Below, piece by piece: positions 12,026-24,266 of a stretch of 64,000 nt of DNA. How positions within the stretch are numbered: the stretch's first letter is position 1; every line of letters starts with the position of its first letter. The stretch is from Hyalella azteca (lineage: Eukaryota > Arthropoda > Malacostraca > Amphipoda > Hyalellidae), in NCBI RefSeq assembly GCF_000764305.2, contig NW_025935833.1, forward strand, positions 186,001 to 250,000, written 5' to 3'. The notes beneath the pieces were generated by a model. The model did no database searches and was not told the DNA's origin. It saw nothing but the letters and a program-made list of their open reading frames with translations. Made by a program: the position numbers and the translations under genes.

Positions 12026-13524
12026 CTGTGATGCAATTACGGCATATGTCACATAAAAATACAATTAATAGTCCGTTTTTTTTCGACGGAAATATGGCAT
12101 ATGAAACTTAAAGGTATAACTAATGCTTAGCTTTTTCTCGATATGTCCTACGCCATAATAAAAATTGTGTTATTTAATCAAATTGTTCATTATATTGTTT
12201 CGCTTTTTGCGCAACGTTTTTTTATATGTGCTAATGGCATCATACGTCTGTATAGAGTTCGCTGGTCGTTTCGTTCCTTAGTCGTTTTATCGTTGTGACA
12301 AATTCAGTTCAGGTTCTATTTTAATAAATGTATTCTTGGGGTTCACGCGGCTCCCTATTTCACAAAAATTTAATACGCCTATAAATTAAAATTATTGTTT
12401 ACGTCCCGTATCTATCATTCCATTTATTTAAAAGTGGCGAACAATAGTTATTCGAATTTCAAATCCGCGGCAGTGGCAAATCACTGCATTTGATACTTTG
12501 AGTGAAAAATTCTAGAGAGAGATGCAAAATTAGAAAAAGCTTCACTGATACAAATTTTCTGTCTTTTACATAATTTTTATTCTTCTACGTAATTTTCTAT
12601 CTTCAACATCCTTAATTTTTGACTTCATTCTTTTGTTTGTTACAGTCGTCGTGATTGAAAGTTTATCAGCAAACTTTAGAAACAGCAAACACTCACACGA
12701 ATGCTGAATTTTTGACAACGGCTTTGTTTTGTACGGGAGAAGAATCCGGCGATTCGAACAAAAAGCTCCCAAGACTTTTAACTTTGCAAGAAACTCACTA
12801 TGGCGCAAGTTAAAGAGGCTGCTTCCTTTTCATGGCCTTGATGGAAAGAAAGGAAGACGCAACTTCATGAAATCCAGCTCAGCAAAAACTCTACGACAAT
12901 AAAGAAAAATTTTCATACAAAGCATTAGCTCAACTTCCTTCTGAGCTTTTGTTTATCCCTCTTTTAATAGAGTCAATAGCTGGGTTATTTACAACTTCAG
13001 CTCTACAAGATGATCTTCGAAGATACGAATGTTAAAAAGTGAGCTGCATAGTTCTAAGTTGGGAAAAAGTCGCAAGAGATGACGATCTCATCTGCTTCAG
13101 ATTAAAATCTGGTACGGATTCTCAAAATAATCGTGGATTAAAATAAAGATGCAAATTTAAATCAATATCGCATGCTCTAGTGAGGCATCCAAGAGTGAGC
13201 GACAACGATTATAGAAATATGTTTCTACTTCCGCATTCAATTAAAGAGAAAGGGACTTTGTATTTCAATGTTGACTGCTGTGCAGTGCATCAGAAAATCT
13301 CTTGAGATTAATTCCCAAGAGTGATTTCCTCACCGAATTTCTTGTAAGGAATTCATATACGTATTTTTGAATCATACCAAAGATGGCATAAATTCAACAA
13401 ACTCAGAGATCGAAGGAGATGTCTTCGGAACTGCGATGGTATCGGAGCGACATGAGTTGTTTTTCAGGCCCTCAAAGCAAAGTTGCGACGACTGCTGAGT
13501 TTGAGGCTTTGATGAATAACTGAA

Positions 13525-13880
13525 GTCACTAAGCTACTTCAGTTCCGAGTTCGTGTAGATATTTTGTTTTTGTAGCTCCTACAGTTAGTGTTCGTGTGAT
13601 GCTTGGTTAAATATCCGGAAGTTAAATGTCATATTCCTTCTGTTTGTTTGAATATCAGAAGCCACTAAGGTTCATCAGTTCCGTGTTTGTGCAGATTTGT
13701 TTTTTTTGTGTGTGTGCAACACACACATTGCTTGGCTAAATAATCTGAAGTAGCTTGTCTACTTCTGCTTGGTTGAGTATTTTTAAGCCGCTTAGCGAGC
13801 TCAGTGTCATGTTTGCGAGGATTTCGTTTTTGTTTCATCAGATGATTGTGTATATCAGTGCAGTACGTTAGCTAACCGAA
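13525..13880. repeat. Degenerate ~125-130 bp tandem repeat, about 3 copies
   Basis: Three diverged blocks each carry a CAGTTCCG/CAGTGTC-like start, a GTTTTTGT tract and a GCTTGGTTAAATA or GCTTGGCTAAATA block. The copies are old and the exact unit is uncertain. Confidence 0.45.
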
Positions 13881-14159
13881 GACACTGAAGAAATGTATTT
13901 TTAGAATATCAGTGTTTATATTGAGCGTGTTTCAGATAATAAACTTAATTTATATTTTCTCCTGAACAGAGATTCTGAAAACATCAGAACGATGAAATTC
14001 GTGGACTTGATAACTTTGTAGTATTTCCTATATCACAATAAACTAAAACGAATTTATTGCAGAGTAAGCCATTTTTCAGGTTTGTTAACCAGAAATGGCC
14101 ACTGAATTGACTGCTTTATAATTTTTTTTAACTAAATACTTTACACGGAATGGAAAATT

Positions 14160-14286
14160 AATATATCTATTTTGATATATATAACAATATATCAATTTTG
14201 TATATATATAAACAACATATCGATTTTGATATATTCCATGGAATGTTTTTACATTCCATGGATTTTTGATATTCCGTGGAATATCA
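14160..14286. repeat. Cluster of AT-rich hairpins
   Basis: TCCATGGAATG at 14235-14245 and its exact complement CATTCCATGGA at 14252-14262 form an 11-bp stem with a 6-base loop. It is followed by TGATATTCCGTGGAATATCA at 14267-14286, a 9-bp stem around GT, and preceded by ATATCAATTTTGTATATATA-type blocks. The two stems share the ATTCC..GGAAT core. Confidence 0.7.
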
Positions 14287-17200
14287 AGCATGCAGTAGCA
14301 AGTTAACTCATTCCTGCAACAGGTAATCATAAAAACATCGAGTTCTCTCATGCCACACCGCAGTCTGCCTTCAGTCCCATAACTACACAAATGAACATGC
14401 GTGAGTAATATGAGCTTTGGGCTTCTCAAGCCCCGTCTCACAATGCCTCGACAAACATGAAGGTAAGAAGAAAAATTGGTCGTAAACTTGATGGAACGTG
14501 GAGAATAAATCAACAGAGTATTGTTCTTTTTTAGAAATTCGCACTTTTTCATAGAATGTCTGTTTGTAGTCTGAGAGAAAGATAATGAGGCGGAATAACT
14601 TATCTGAGATACAGCGTGGGATACGTACATAATTTCACACAAATCAAGTATTTTAACGCAATGGCCACACATGATATTTAAAATAGCCTAGCCCAATTTT
14701 CCATGTTTCTAAACACGTTTGACTAATGTTCTATGCTCAAAGCTGTTAGTTGACTGCAGAAAATTCAATGATATCTCAGTATCTCCATCATTTGTCATAC
14801 TGTTTGAGCATTTATTTATATAATCCAGATAGTTGAATAATTATTCAATTATCATATAATATGATGATAATCTTGTATTATACTCAGTCTTGTGTGAGGA
14901 GTAAAAAAACGCTTTGTAGGCAGGCCATTGCTGCGACCAACGCTTATTCATGCCATCGATCGCACATCCGCTGCATGTATCAATTCCCTTCCGCCGCTGC
15001 GCATGACGACTTCCTATTCATTGCCTATGTCTATATTCATTACCTCTATCTTTTAAAAAGCAGCCTGTAGTTATGATACGCTCACGGGCAACGCCAGGCC
15101 TTCTTTATTAAGACATTAACGGCACCTTGGCCTTCTTATCTGACAATTGAACGTCCATCGAAGTCTAGAAAACCCCCATTTAATGGTCTCTATCGTGGTA
15201 TAAGGCGGCGGGCTTTTAAGACCGTGCGTGCTTGATCGCTTCCTTAACTGCTTCGATTGTCGAGCGAGAGCCTGTCGTAAAACCACTTCGGTTTGCACAA
15301 ACTGAGTCGATTAATTAGTCATTGCATTCGCTTTAATAATTAGGATGTTATTTCGTCCAAGCGGGATCTGAAAATTTTACGAGATAATCTCCTACTAAAA
15401 ATATTGAAGTGGCCACGTACTACACTTCGTTCATGAGTAAAAGTTGGAAAGTAAGCGGGAGTTGACTGTAATTTGAGCATAGGTTGACACGATTTGAGGC
15501 TGAAGGACATCTGTGCGCAATTTAATTGACTTCATTTGAAGAAATTAGAGCTAGTGAACCAAAATTAACGTTAGCATCGCTACGCTGATTATTATCATAG
15601 CATACTGCTTTCTGAGAACCTTATTATCACGATCAAGAATCATTCCGTACAAGTTTTTTTTTCTCGTCGTTTTTTATTAATTTGTTAAATCACAACGCAA
15701 ATGGCAATAGGCTGGTCTAATGGCCGAATTGTGTAGTTTCGGCGAAGTACCATTAAAATTTCTACCTCAAAATCGTCCCAATATTTACAGCACACAACAA
15801 AAGCGTTAAACGAGCTCGCCCTTGCCACCACACGTGAATTAGTTCTTGCTCCATTACATTTGTTGAGCTACAAAAACAAATTATGAACAAAATTTGTTCT
15901 CTGGCATCACTTTTTGGCAATGCAATAAGGAACCTCCTCGGCCGTGACGAGAATCTCTAACGCGGTGGAAATGGCGTCGTTTTCGTTATGCCGACGACGC
16001 AACCAAAATTCGAGTTTTATCAAGCGGTTAATAATTTTTTGTCGCCTAACTTGCTTCATCATCGATTCATGATTGCTTCACGTTACACACCCTGGAAATT
16101 TTACCCTTTTCAGCGATATAGTTCATATTTTATATTGGTATCGCAGTGTACCTAATCTAAGAAACAAGTGTATGAGAATTTTCTCAATACGACAGTATTT
16201 CTAATGCTATTATGACCGGATAAAAACTGCAATTTTCGGCGGTGAGTCTGAGCTCGGGAGTTGATGCCCACTTTTTACGTGCCGCGTCTTTATGTTTATA
16301 GTTTGTTTTTAATTATCAAGCTTTGTGAAATGGACGTATCAACGATAATGTACGAAACGCATTTAAGATGACAACGTTATGATACTATTAAATGTGCAAA
16401 TTAAAAATGCCATCAGCACTTCCACGTCTTTGGAAACTTTATTGGAAGTATTCTTTATTTGAAACTTCGTTGAATAAATTACCACGCACAGCGATTCTGA
16501 ACCCTTTGCACGAAACCACTAAAATCAATATTGAAAAGCCGGACAGGAATTTATTGTACCATAAAATGCTGTTTCTGATTGACATTCTAATTGATTGGAC
16601 GTCAATAGCCAATTGAATAAAATCCTGAGTGCCTGAATGGCCGCTGACATGGCAAAAAATTGAGATTACAGAGTCGAACTATTCCATGAATTGAAATGAA
16701 TCTCTGAATTTAAAGCCGAGTTCTTCTGATATTTGTTCTAGGTGTACCCAGAATATCCTAATGCCCCCTACATTTTAATATCAATACCAATAAACTAAAG
16801 CATCCTACATCTCACGATGTCTACCCTTAAAAACATGCGCTTCCCTTAAGCAACGTCAACATTGACAGCGTCAAACTGCGTGTGACAGGGACATAATCTC
16901 ATTTTAAATAACACCCATAAAATGACGGTGTCAATACCAATACGCGTAGTAGCGCGGAAAAACGGGGGCTCGCGCCCCATTGCGTTTTTTTCATTTTGGG
17001 CAACTAGCAACACAATAAACAATATGTAACTGCAATAATGACGTGTACATATAAAATATATATTAATTCCAATCCTACATTCGTTACTATAATATGCAGA
17101 ATACGACGAAATTTGTAATTAAAGCGTTCGTAATTACGGTTGTCAATTAAATATAAAAAAAAAACACCCGGAGAAATTAACTTCATTTAGGAGAAATTTC

Positions 17201-18202
17201 TATTGGCCAACACTGAATTATTATTGAATTAACAGTTTAAGCAAACACTGCATTCAGTTATTCCTTCATTCAGGAATTATTGAAATATTGTCAGTAATTC
17301 CGTTCATGGAGGAATCAGTTCAAGTTGACAAACGGGCTTTTTATACAGTATCATGGATACACTGAATATCCGAAGAACATTACTGTACGAAAACACTTCT
17401 TTTTTTATAAATATTGTGTTTACTTACTATCATAATAACAATCATGTCTATAGTAGCTGAACTCTCAAAACGGTTTTGTGATCGACGCCACAAGGGACAG
17501 TAAATGACCTAAAACGTTCGTTGACTTGTATTCGTTATCGCGGCAATTTGACCGCAATTATCGCTGTGAAGACACGCGACGGTGATTAATGAGCTTATGG
17601 CTTAGAAAAAGCACAAATACACAACTGCTTACGCTAAGTTTTTTCTGGTTCACAAAGCGTGTCATTTGGAATGTTTCTTTCATCCTGAAAATGCGTCGTG
17701 ACGATTAAAATACTGGCGAAATTGATAAACTAAAATGCACTCGTGCCCTATTCCCATATATTACTTTACACAGCTATATTGAATAAAACGACAAATACAT
17801 GAAATTGTATACATGAAACATTACTCCCAGTGCCGTCCTAAGTCGCTTAACGCTGTAAAAAATGCCTCTTACAAGTTCTTTTTGGACTTGTTTCGTCAGA
17901 ATTTGTGAGGCAAGGAACCAAAATACCAAGTTTTTGCTCGTTCCTAACGACTTTACGCAGATACATGACTGAAAATTATTACCTACACAAGTAATTGCAT
18001 TCTAGGAAATAAATAATTACCTCTAGAAGTTATGGCCAATTTGATAGAAACATTGAACTACCCTTGAAGTTTATAATCTGTTTAAGTAATAATATCAGTA
18101 ATGATCATTTGACCATCTTATAATAATATTAGCAATTAAATTTAAAAGAAGTTTTCAGTTTTGTAAATAATATATTTCACTGGAAATTATAATAAACAGA
18201 GA

Positions 18203-18340
18203 AATACAACTCAGTACACACTGCAGTGAGTGACAGAGAGTGCATTTTCTCGTCGACGAAAACGTGAAGTCACGGACGGACAGACGGACATGGCGAGCAC
18301 AATAATGCATTTTTCCATAACTGAGAAAATGCGCTAAAAA
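18203..18340 (+). mobile_element. Palindromic dispersed element, copy 2
   Basis: Same family as the copy at 9388. It runs from an AACTCAGTA start through CTGCAGTGAGTGACAGAGAG, the CGTCGACG core, a short GGAC/AGAC tract and GGCGAGCACAATA to GAGAAAATGCGCTAAAAA. The first palindrome is imperfect here (ACACACTGCAGTGAGT). Confidence 0.75.
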
Positions 18341-18600
18341 GAGTGTTCTTCATCTTAACTACAAAATTAAGCCTCAAGACAAACTTCCCTTTTATGCTAA
18401 ATTGTGAAACTATCTGCAGAACCACAGGCATGTCCTAAAAAGACTTATATATTGAGAAAATTTCACAACATTTCTGTACCGAAATTTTTTTGTGCATCGC
18501 GTGCATTTCTTAGTACTACGCACAAAATCATTTTCATTAGTCATTTTATTGATACATGCAGAGCCGACCTCGCGTGCCTGAAAAGCGATTTGAGCAATGT

Positions 18601-19077
18601 ACGTATTACCTATTTAGTGTAGTATGCATTCCATTTTTGATACACGGAACCATCTAGTCGGTATATTACCTTTAGAGCGGAGTGTGGATGCCTTCCTTGC
18701 TCCACAAACGATTTGGACGTATTTACTACTTTTAGAGCAGAGTGTGGATGCCTTCCTTGATCCACAAACGATTTGGACGTATTTATTATTTTAAGCAGAG
18801 TGTGGATGCCTTCCTTGATCCACAAACGATTTGGACGTATTTATTACTTATAGAGCAGAGTGTGGATGCCTTTCTTCATCACCAACGTGATCTGGACGAA
18901 TTATTACCTTTAAAGCGAAGTGTGGATGCCTTCCTTGGTCCACAACATGATCTGGATGTAGTATTACCTGTAGAGCGGAGTGTGGATGCCTTCCTTGATC
19001 CACAACACGATCTGGACGCAGTATTACCTATAGAGCGGAGTGTGGATGCCTTCCTTGATCCACAAAACGATCTGGAC
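18601..19077 (-). repeat. 60-bp array made from an Ig1 exon end and its splice donor
   Basis: Eight units of about 60 bp, with breaks at 18601, 18661, 18721, 18781 (2 bp shorter), 18841, 18901, 18961 and 19021. In gene direction a unit is the last ~49 nt of the coding exon (encoding VQIVLWIKEGIHTPLY) plus the first ~11 nt of the intron (GGTAATACTG). The unit nearest the exon is the coding one. Copies decay with distance: the donor is AG|GTAATA in units 1, 2 and 8, AAAG|GTAATA in units 3 and 7, altered in units 4 and 6, and without a GT in unit 5. Reading through the first donor meets TAA at once in the exon's frame, so only the first donor gives a usable product. Confidence 0.92.
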
Positions 19078-19160
19078 GGAATCTTCTGGCTCTCGCGTGT
19101 CCAGGCTACAGGGCAGCGTTGCAGTGTCGCCGGCCACCACCGACACGGACACCATTTCGA
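19028..19160 (-). CDS. Sidestep-like Ig protein, first exon of Ig1
   Basis: Second recognised exon, 133 nt, phase 1 in and phase 2 out. After the acceptor TGTGCAG it reads EMVSVSVVAGDTATLPCSLD, then TREPEDSVQIVLWIKEGIHT and PLY plus two bases of a serine codon. The B-strand cysteine (ATLPC) and C-strand tryptophan (IVLWIK) of Ig1 are present, with the family's E-x-V-x-V-x-x-x-x-G start. The upstream exon leaves one base, so the joined codon is ATC (Ile). The donor AG|GTAATA is at 19027-19026. The 3' third of this exon and its donor are the founder of the 60-bp array. The plus-strand open frame over this region (18742-19185) is the antisense of the array and is not a gene. Confidence 0.9.
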
Positions 19161-21570
19161 CTGCACACAAAGAAGATTATCTTAAGAGAACGGAGATAAT
19201 TTTCTGCTGATTCTCTTTAATTTTTAGTCCAAATCTAGAAAATTTTGAAAAAATTAGTCAATATTATTAGTATTCACTAAATGTTAATTGTTAATTACTT
19301 CTTTTGTTTTAATTGTGCTAAGTACTTCCTTTTCTTTTATGAACTAAGTTTAATAATTACTTGCGTTCCGCACGTCAGGAAACTCCTCGGATTGAATGGA
19401 ACATTCGAAAGGAACACATGGATCTGAATGAATTGAATTTTCCCGTAAAATCTAATACTCAACTTTCATTCATCAACATTGAATATTGCACAATTAATGT
19501 AAAGCTGCTGAAAATAGCTTTCTTGTTATCAAAAAAGTCGGTCAACGGTCAGCAAACTGATATTCTATTGGGTATCGGACGAAATTTTTTTCTAAAATTA
19601 ATAGGATAAAACGATTATCTTTGCTTAAGCAATATTTTCTCGCATATGTCTCCCAAGCAACAAACAAACCATAACAAACCAATCTAAACTGTACGCCTTT
19701 TTCGAAATCGTGGCGCGTGCAGCAATCTAATCAAGTGCGCGGCTACAAAGAAACTAACGGAGAGAAAATTTATTCACGACCACTCCAATGAATTTGCAAT
19801 CGGCATGAGACTCCGGCCCCAAAAATATACCTGCACCGATCCCAGTTTTTAGCATCTTCCCCGGCGCCAGTTTTTCCATGTATTATTTAGGCGACTTTTT
19901 GGGATGCGACTCAACCTTATTGAAAATTACACGATACATATCGTATGAATTTCAATGGGGAATATTTGAAGCCACTTGGTAATATATAGGAACATTAGAA
20001 TTGAGGTCAGGTCAGTGTTAGAGGAAGGAAGTTTCGTGGAACGCTGAGCTCCTCGAAATGGGAATCTTAATCCATGTGAACCGAGGATCAAATTCAGAAG
20101 CTTCGCTGGCAAGTAAAGCTGCTTTAATTTATCCGTATGGTGTTTTACCAATTTGAAAGAGATTCCATTTAACGACTCTCCGAGGGAAGACGGAAACAAT
20201 AGTGTAAATTTTAGGAGAAACTTTATTGCGTCACACATTTAAAATATTTATACATCTATTTATTTATTAACTTTGCGGTGAGTAAATATTTAAAATGTCC
20301 ATTTAAAATCTTTTGAATTATAAACTTTACTTTAACATGATAAAGAGTTCGAACAAATTAAAGAGTTTGAACAAATTCATAAGTAGCATTTATTTGACCT
20401 GAATTTAAATTAATGAGTTCCGAAATCCTTCAAAAGCCCTGAGAATGTAAAAATTTTGATCGACAAAGGCAAAGATCTACTTCAAACTTAATTCAAACTT
20501 CTGTGTAATAGAATTTCTTCAGAAAATTTTAACCCACCAGACGTCTGACCTTGAATAAAAGTGGAATTAACCTACGCATACCGATGAATCGATGTTGAAT
20601 TAGCCACTCTTTCTTTGAATCTGCGGTAATTCAACGTCGCTTCAGCGTCATTAGAATGATAGCCGAGGAAGATCGCTCTTTGAAGACTGAGATTCGATAT
20701 TTGGATTGCGACTGTACTTCTGTGCGTGAAGAACCGCAATATGGAAGTTCGCACTTGACACGCTCTTCAGGCATGCTCTTTATTAGATTATATTTTTTGA
20801 TTATATTTTCAGCGTTCACTCAAAGCGCAAAACAATTCACGGTCTATTCAGCATACCAACAAACTTATTCATTGAATATTATTTTGTTTAACTATAAATA
20901 AGTTTGCAAACCCAGATACCTCTCATTTGTATAAGTGAAATAAAAAGCAATGGAGAAATGAGGATGAAGAAATATTTCTAAGAGCTTTAAATTAAGATTG
21001 GAATCATAATGTATGCAATTATGGATCAAACAGTAAAATAGTGGATAAAATGTTGAAAATGTGAATTAACGCCATATCTCTGTATGCGCTTTTTTTAACT
21101 GAACAGTTATTACTGATGTAGTTGCTAGCGTGAGTCTATACAGAACATCATTGTATTTCAGGAAAGTTCCTTGAATTGACTGAGCTTTGCAGTTGTGAAA
21201 AGCAAATTGAATTTGGTGCAACCAAATTGAATTGCTTCGATTCTTTAGAAGTCGTTTCTTTTCCTTACAAATAATATTGTACGTATTGCATCAACTTCTA
21301 ATTTTTTCAAACCTTAATTTGATCATGAAATTTTACGTTCTCAAAACTTTTAGTGATAATCATGTTTTGGCACAGATGTTTTCTGGAGTATTCCAAAATA
21401 CACTACATATTTGAAAGCCCTGTCACTTGAATAAATTATTGATGCACATAAGTAACATCGATAAATTTAATTTCGTAATAGACGATTACTTTGCATATAA
21501 TGATTCTCAGATACTATGATTAATCACGTCCCGTGATCAGTGACCGCGACACTCAATGTGTTGATGAAAA

Positions 21571-21730
21571 AAATATAACTCAGTACTCACTGCAGTGAGT
21601 GACAGAGAGCGCATTTTCTCGTCGACGAAAACTTGAGGTCACGGACAGACGGACAGACGGACAGACAGACAGACGGACATGGCGAGCACAATAGTGCATT
21701 TTTTCCATAAATGAGAAAATGCGCTAAAAA
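21571..21730 (+). mobile_element. Palindromic dispersed element, copy 3
   Basis: The most complete copy. It runs AAATATAACTCAGTA, the 16-bp palindrome ACTCACTGCAGTGAGT, GACAGAGAGCGCATTTTCTC, the CGTCGACG core, a GGACAGAC tract of about 40 bp, ATGGCGAGCACAATAGTGCA, CCATAAATGAGAAAATGCGC and TAAAAA. No open frame of any length. Confidence 0.8.
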
Positions 21731-23519
21731 TTATCTACGATACCGAAAGCACGTTCACTCACCGGGTATTTTAATGCGGTGTTCCGAGCTCTAACGAGGG
21801 CCCATCTCACCTCTAATCGCTTCACTTAGTAAGCCGTGGCAATGATTTGCTTGAGGTCATTTTGCTCGCCTCCCCTCGCCACATACCCACGGACTAAGGG
21901 AACTTGATTAAAGTCATAAAGATGTTATATTCTACCAAGTTTCGGTCAAACAAAAATTCAGGCTCAGGTGAAGACAACCAGATGGATAAAATTTGCATTC
22001 TTCGAAATTATTTAATCATTCAAATTTTGCAAAGCAATAAATATAAATTAGGGAAAAGTTTAGATAGTTTTTTTTCTACTTCTGTGCAAATTATGGTTAT
22101 CCTGCCCGTAAATCAAGCCTAATGGGGATTTATCCAGACGAGTGCGTTTGAATAATTAGTCTTCGACAGGTAAATTTTGAATCATGTAGAATGGTGGAAA
22201 TCCCATGTCGACGGGGTGTGGCAAATAGTATTTATTAAACACTGTTGGGAAATTCCTTTTTGGAGAATTCTTATTTGAAGTAGATGCGGATTTTTCTGTA
22301 CTTTTGCAACTCTTTTCGCAGAAATAAATCATCTATACAAACGAAAACTTGAAGCTAAATGTGAGTGGACAGAATTTAGTAAACTAAATCGAAAATCATT
22401 GGAATCAACATGACGAACAGATCTTAATTTGGCTCCATAGTTTATTGAATATTCTGCGTCCGCTGAGCATTGAGAGTTCATTTACTTGTAACAGATGTTG
22501 AAACCATAAATACAAATACAAAGCTTGGTTAGGATTTGCAATAATTTTAGTTTAGCGTGTGAAACGCTGTAGGTAATAAATCAGAATGGCAGGAGCGCAA
22601 ACAGGGCCGGCCATTCGGCAGCAAAGTTAAAAATTATGCAATAAATTCCTGATTCTCACAGTGTTGACCAATGGAACGGTTAAATTCAATTATCTCTCTC
22701 GTTAAATTCCCTGTCAGGGGGTGTGCACGCGCTCGGTTGGACAAACCTATTAAGCCCACATTTGATAAAAAGACAAAGCAATTCAGCGAATCGAAATTGT
22801 TCAATTCCTGAACGATGATTCAATGTCATGTAATTGATGGCTCGTGATAGCGCAGCTTGTCACAATATCTGTGACTTGACTTTATTTCCTATAAAATTTA
22901 AATTATTCTGTCAGAGGTTATTGCACTGACAAAAAATACAGAATCAAATGTTGAGGTCAAATTGATTGTTTTATAGTTGAATAGATGAATAATCTTTTTT
23001 GTGGCATCCGTTTCTGTTCAAATTAAAAAAATTGTAATCAATCCTGATTGTTGGCATTAATTTTGAGATTTCGCAATGAGTTTCGTCTGAATTTTGGTCT
23101 ACGAAGACGAATGATCTGATGTTATATTGACTACTCAACTCCAGAGATTTACGGTCTTTGAGATTTCATATTCCCTTTAGCATGATGCTCCCTATCCTGA
23201 ATCAAATTTATATTGCAATATTTGAAATAAAGTTATTATTACGGAAAAGTTACATTTAAATTTAAATATTTGTCTTCAACCCTCCATCAAAACTTTGAAG
23301 GACATATAAACTTTTATCTTTTAGAAGACGTTTGATCTATTATGGCAAAGAAAACCTTTATATTTTTTCCAATGATTCTCACATATCAGTTATGATTTTA
23401 GGTCCCGATAATATCCCAAAACGATTGGGAACGTGTACCGTACACAAATGTTCTCAGTTACGGTATAAACAAGATTTCGATTGAATTTCTTCGTGGGGTC
23501 ATGATTTATGCACTATTTT

Positions 23520-23735
23520 CAAGCTTCCATCTATCGACTATTTATATCCATCAACTATATATCCATCCATCCATTCACCATTAACAAGCTTCCGTCCATT
23601 CACCATATATTAGCTTCCTTCCATCCACCATTTACCATCTTCCGTTCATTCAAAATTCAATAGCTTCTTTCCATCCACCATTTATAAGCTTCCGTCTATT
23701 CACCAATTTATAAGTTTTTGTCCATCCATCATTAA
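23520..23735. repeat. Degenerate ~30-bp repeat rich in CCATCCACCATT
   Basis: AGCTTCCGTCCATTCACCAT and close variants recur about seven times with irregular spacing. Confidence 0.6.
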
Positions 23736-24225
23736 AAATTACTCATCGTTGCTTCTAAACTTTTTTTGTTAAGCAGCTACGAAATATGAATGATCAAATT
23801 CAAACTTCCTGGCTTCGGAAAGTTATTTTTCCTAAATCAGTCTGTAAAATTTAGAACAAATGGTAGTGAAAAAGAGGCATGGCAGGGAGAATAACATGAA
23901 TGAATAATTTTACCCAACGAAGACTTTCCATATTTTCTGAAGAGATCCTTACAATAGCCCGTAGCACATTCACCTATTGAAGCATCGCTTTTTCGAATTG
24001 TTAAGCCCTTCTTTTTCTTCAATGCTTACTACGAATGTTTTTATTACCAATTCTGCTAAAAATAATGCAGAATTTTCTTTAGATGCTGACTCAAGCAGCT
24101 TAACATCGAACATTTTAAGCTTTGCCTTCGATTTTAGACTTCAGCGCTCAAACAACGACTTGCAATTTTGCGATCCATCTTTCGCAAACTTTGTTTCTTG
24201 AGAACGGAGCTGGTTAGTCATGCGC

Positions 24226-24266
24226 TTATTATATTATATTAAATTTATTATATTATATTATATTTT
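24226..24266. repeat. TATTA pentamer microsatellite
   Basis: Runs of TTATA/TATTA units broken once by AAATT. Confidence 0.7.

Larger units (their letters stand above)
12026..19027 (-). other. Intron (7.0 kb) inside Ig1
   Basis: AT-rich. Besides the features listed separately it contains a 195-codon open frame at 14085-14672 (minus) that matches no family I know and is judged spurious, and a short GC-rich patch at about 16940-16985 that can fold (GGGGGCTCGCGCCCC). No coding exon was recognised. Confidence 0.55.

Noticed and set aside
14085..14672. 195-codon minus-strand frame
   Set aside because: It lies inside an intron of the same-strand gene, contains low-complexity Tyr/Ile-rich stretches over AT hairpins, and shows no known domain. 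Judged a chance frame.
18879..19166. 95-codon minus-strand frame with SRKAST repeats
   Set aside because: Wrong frame of the same array; the supported reading frame is the one that encodes the Ig1 strand and ends at the donor.
18742..19185. 147-codon plus-strand frame with a repeated SVDAFLDPQ-like motif
   Set aside because: It is the antisense of the Ig1 exon and its 60-bp array. The unit length is a multiple of three, so the frame stays open by construction.
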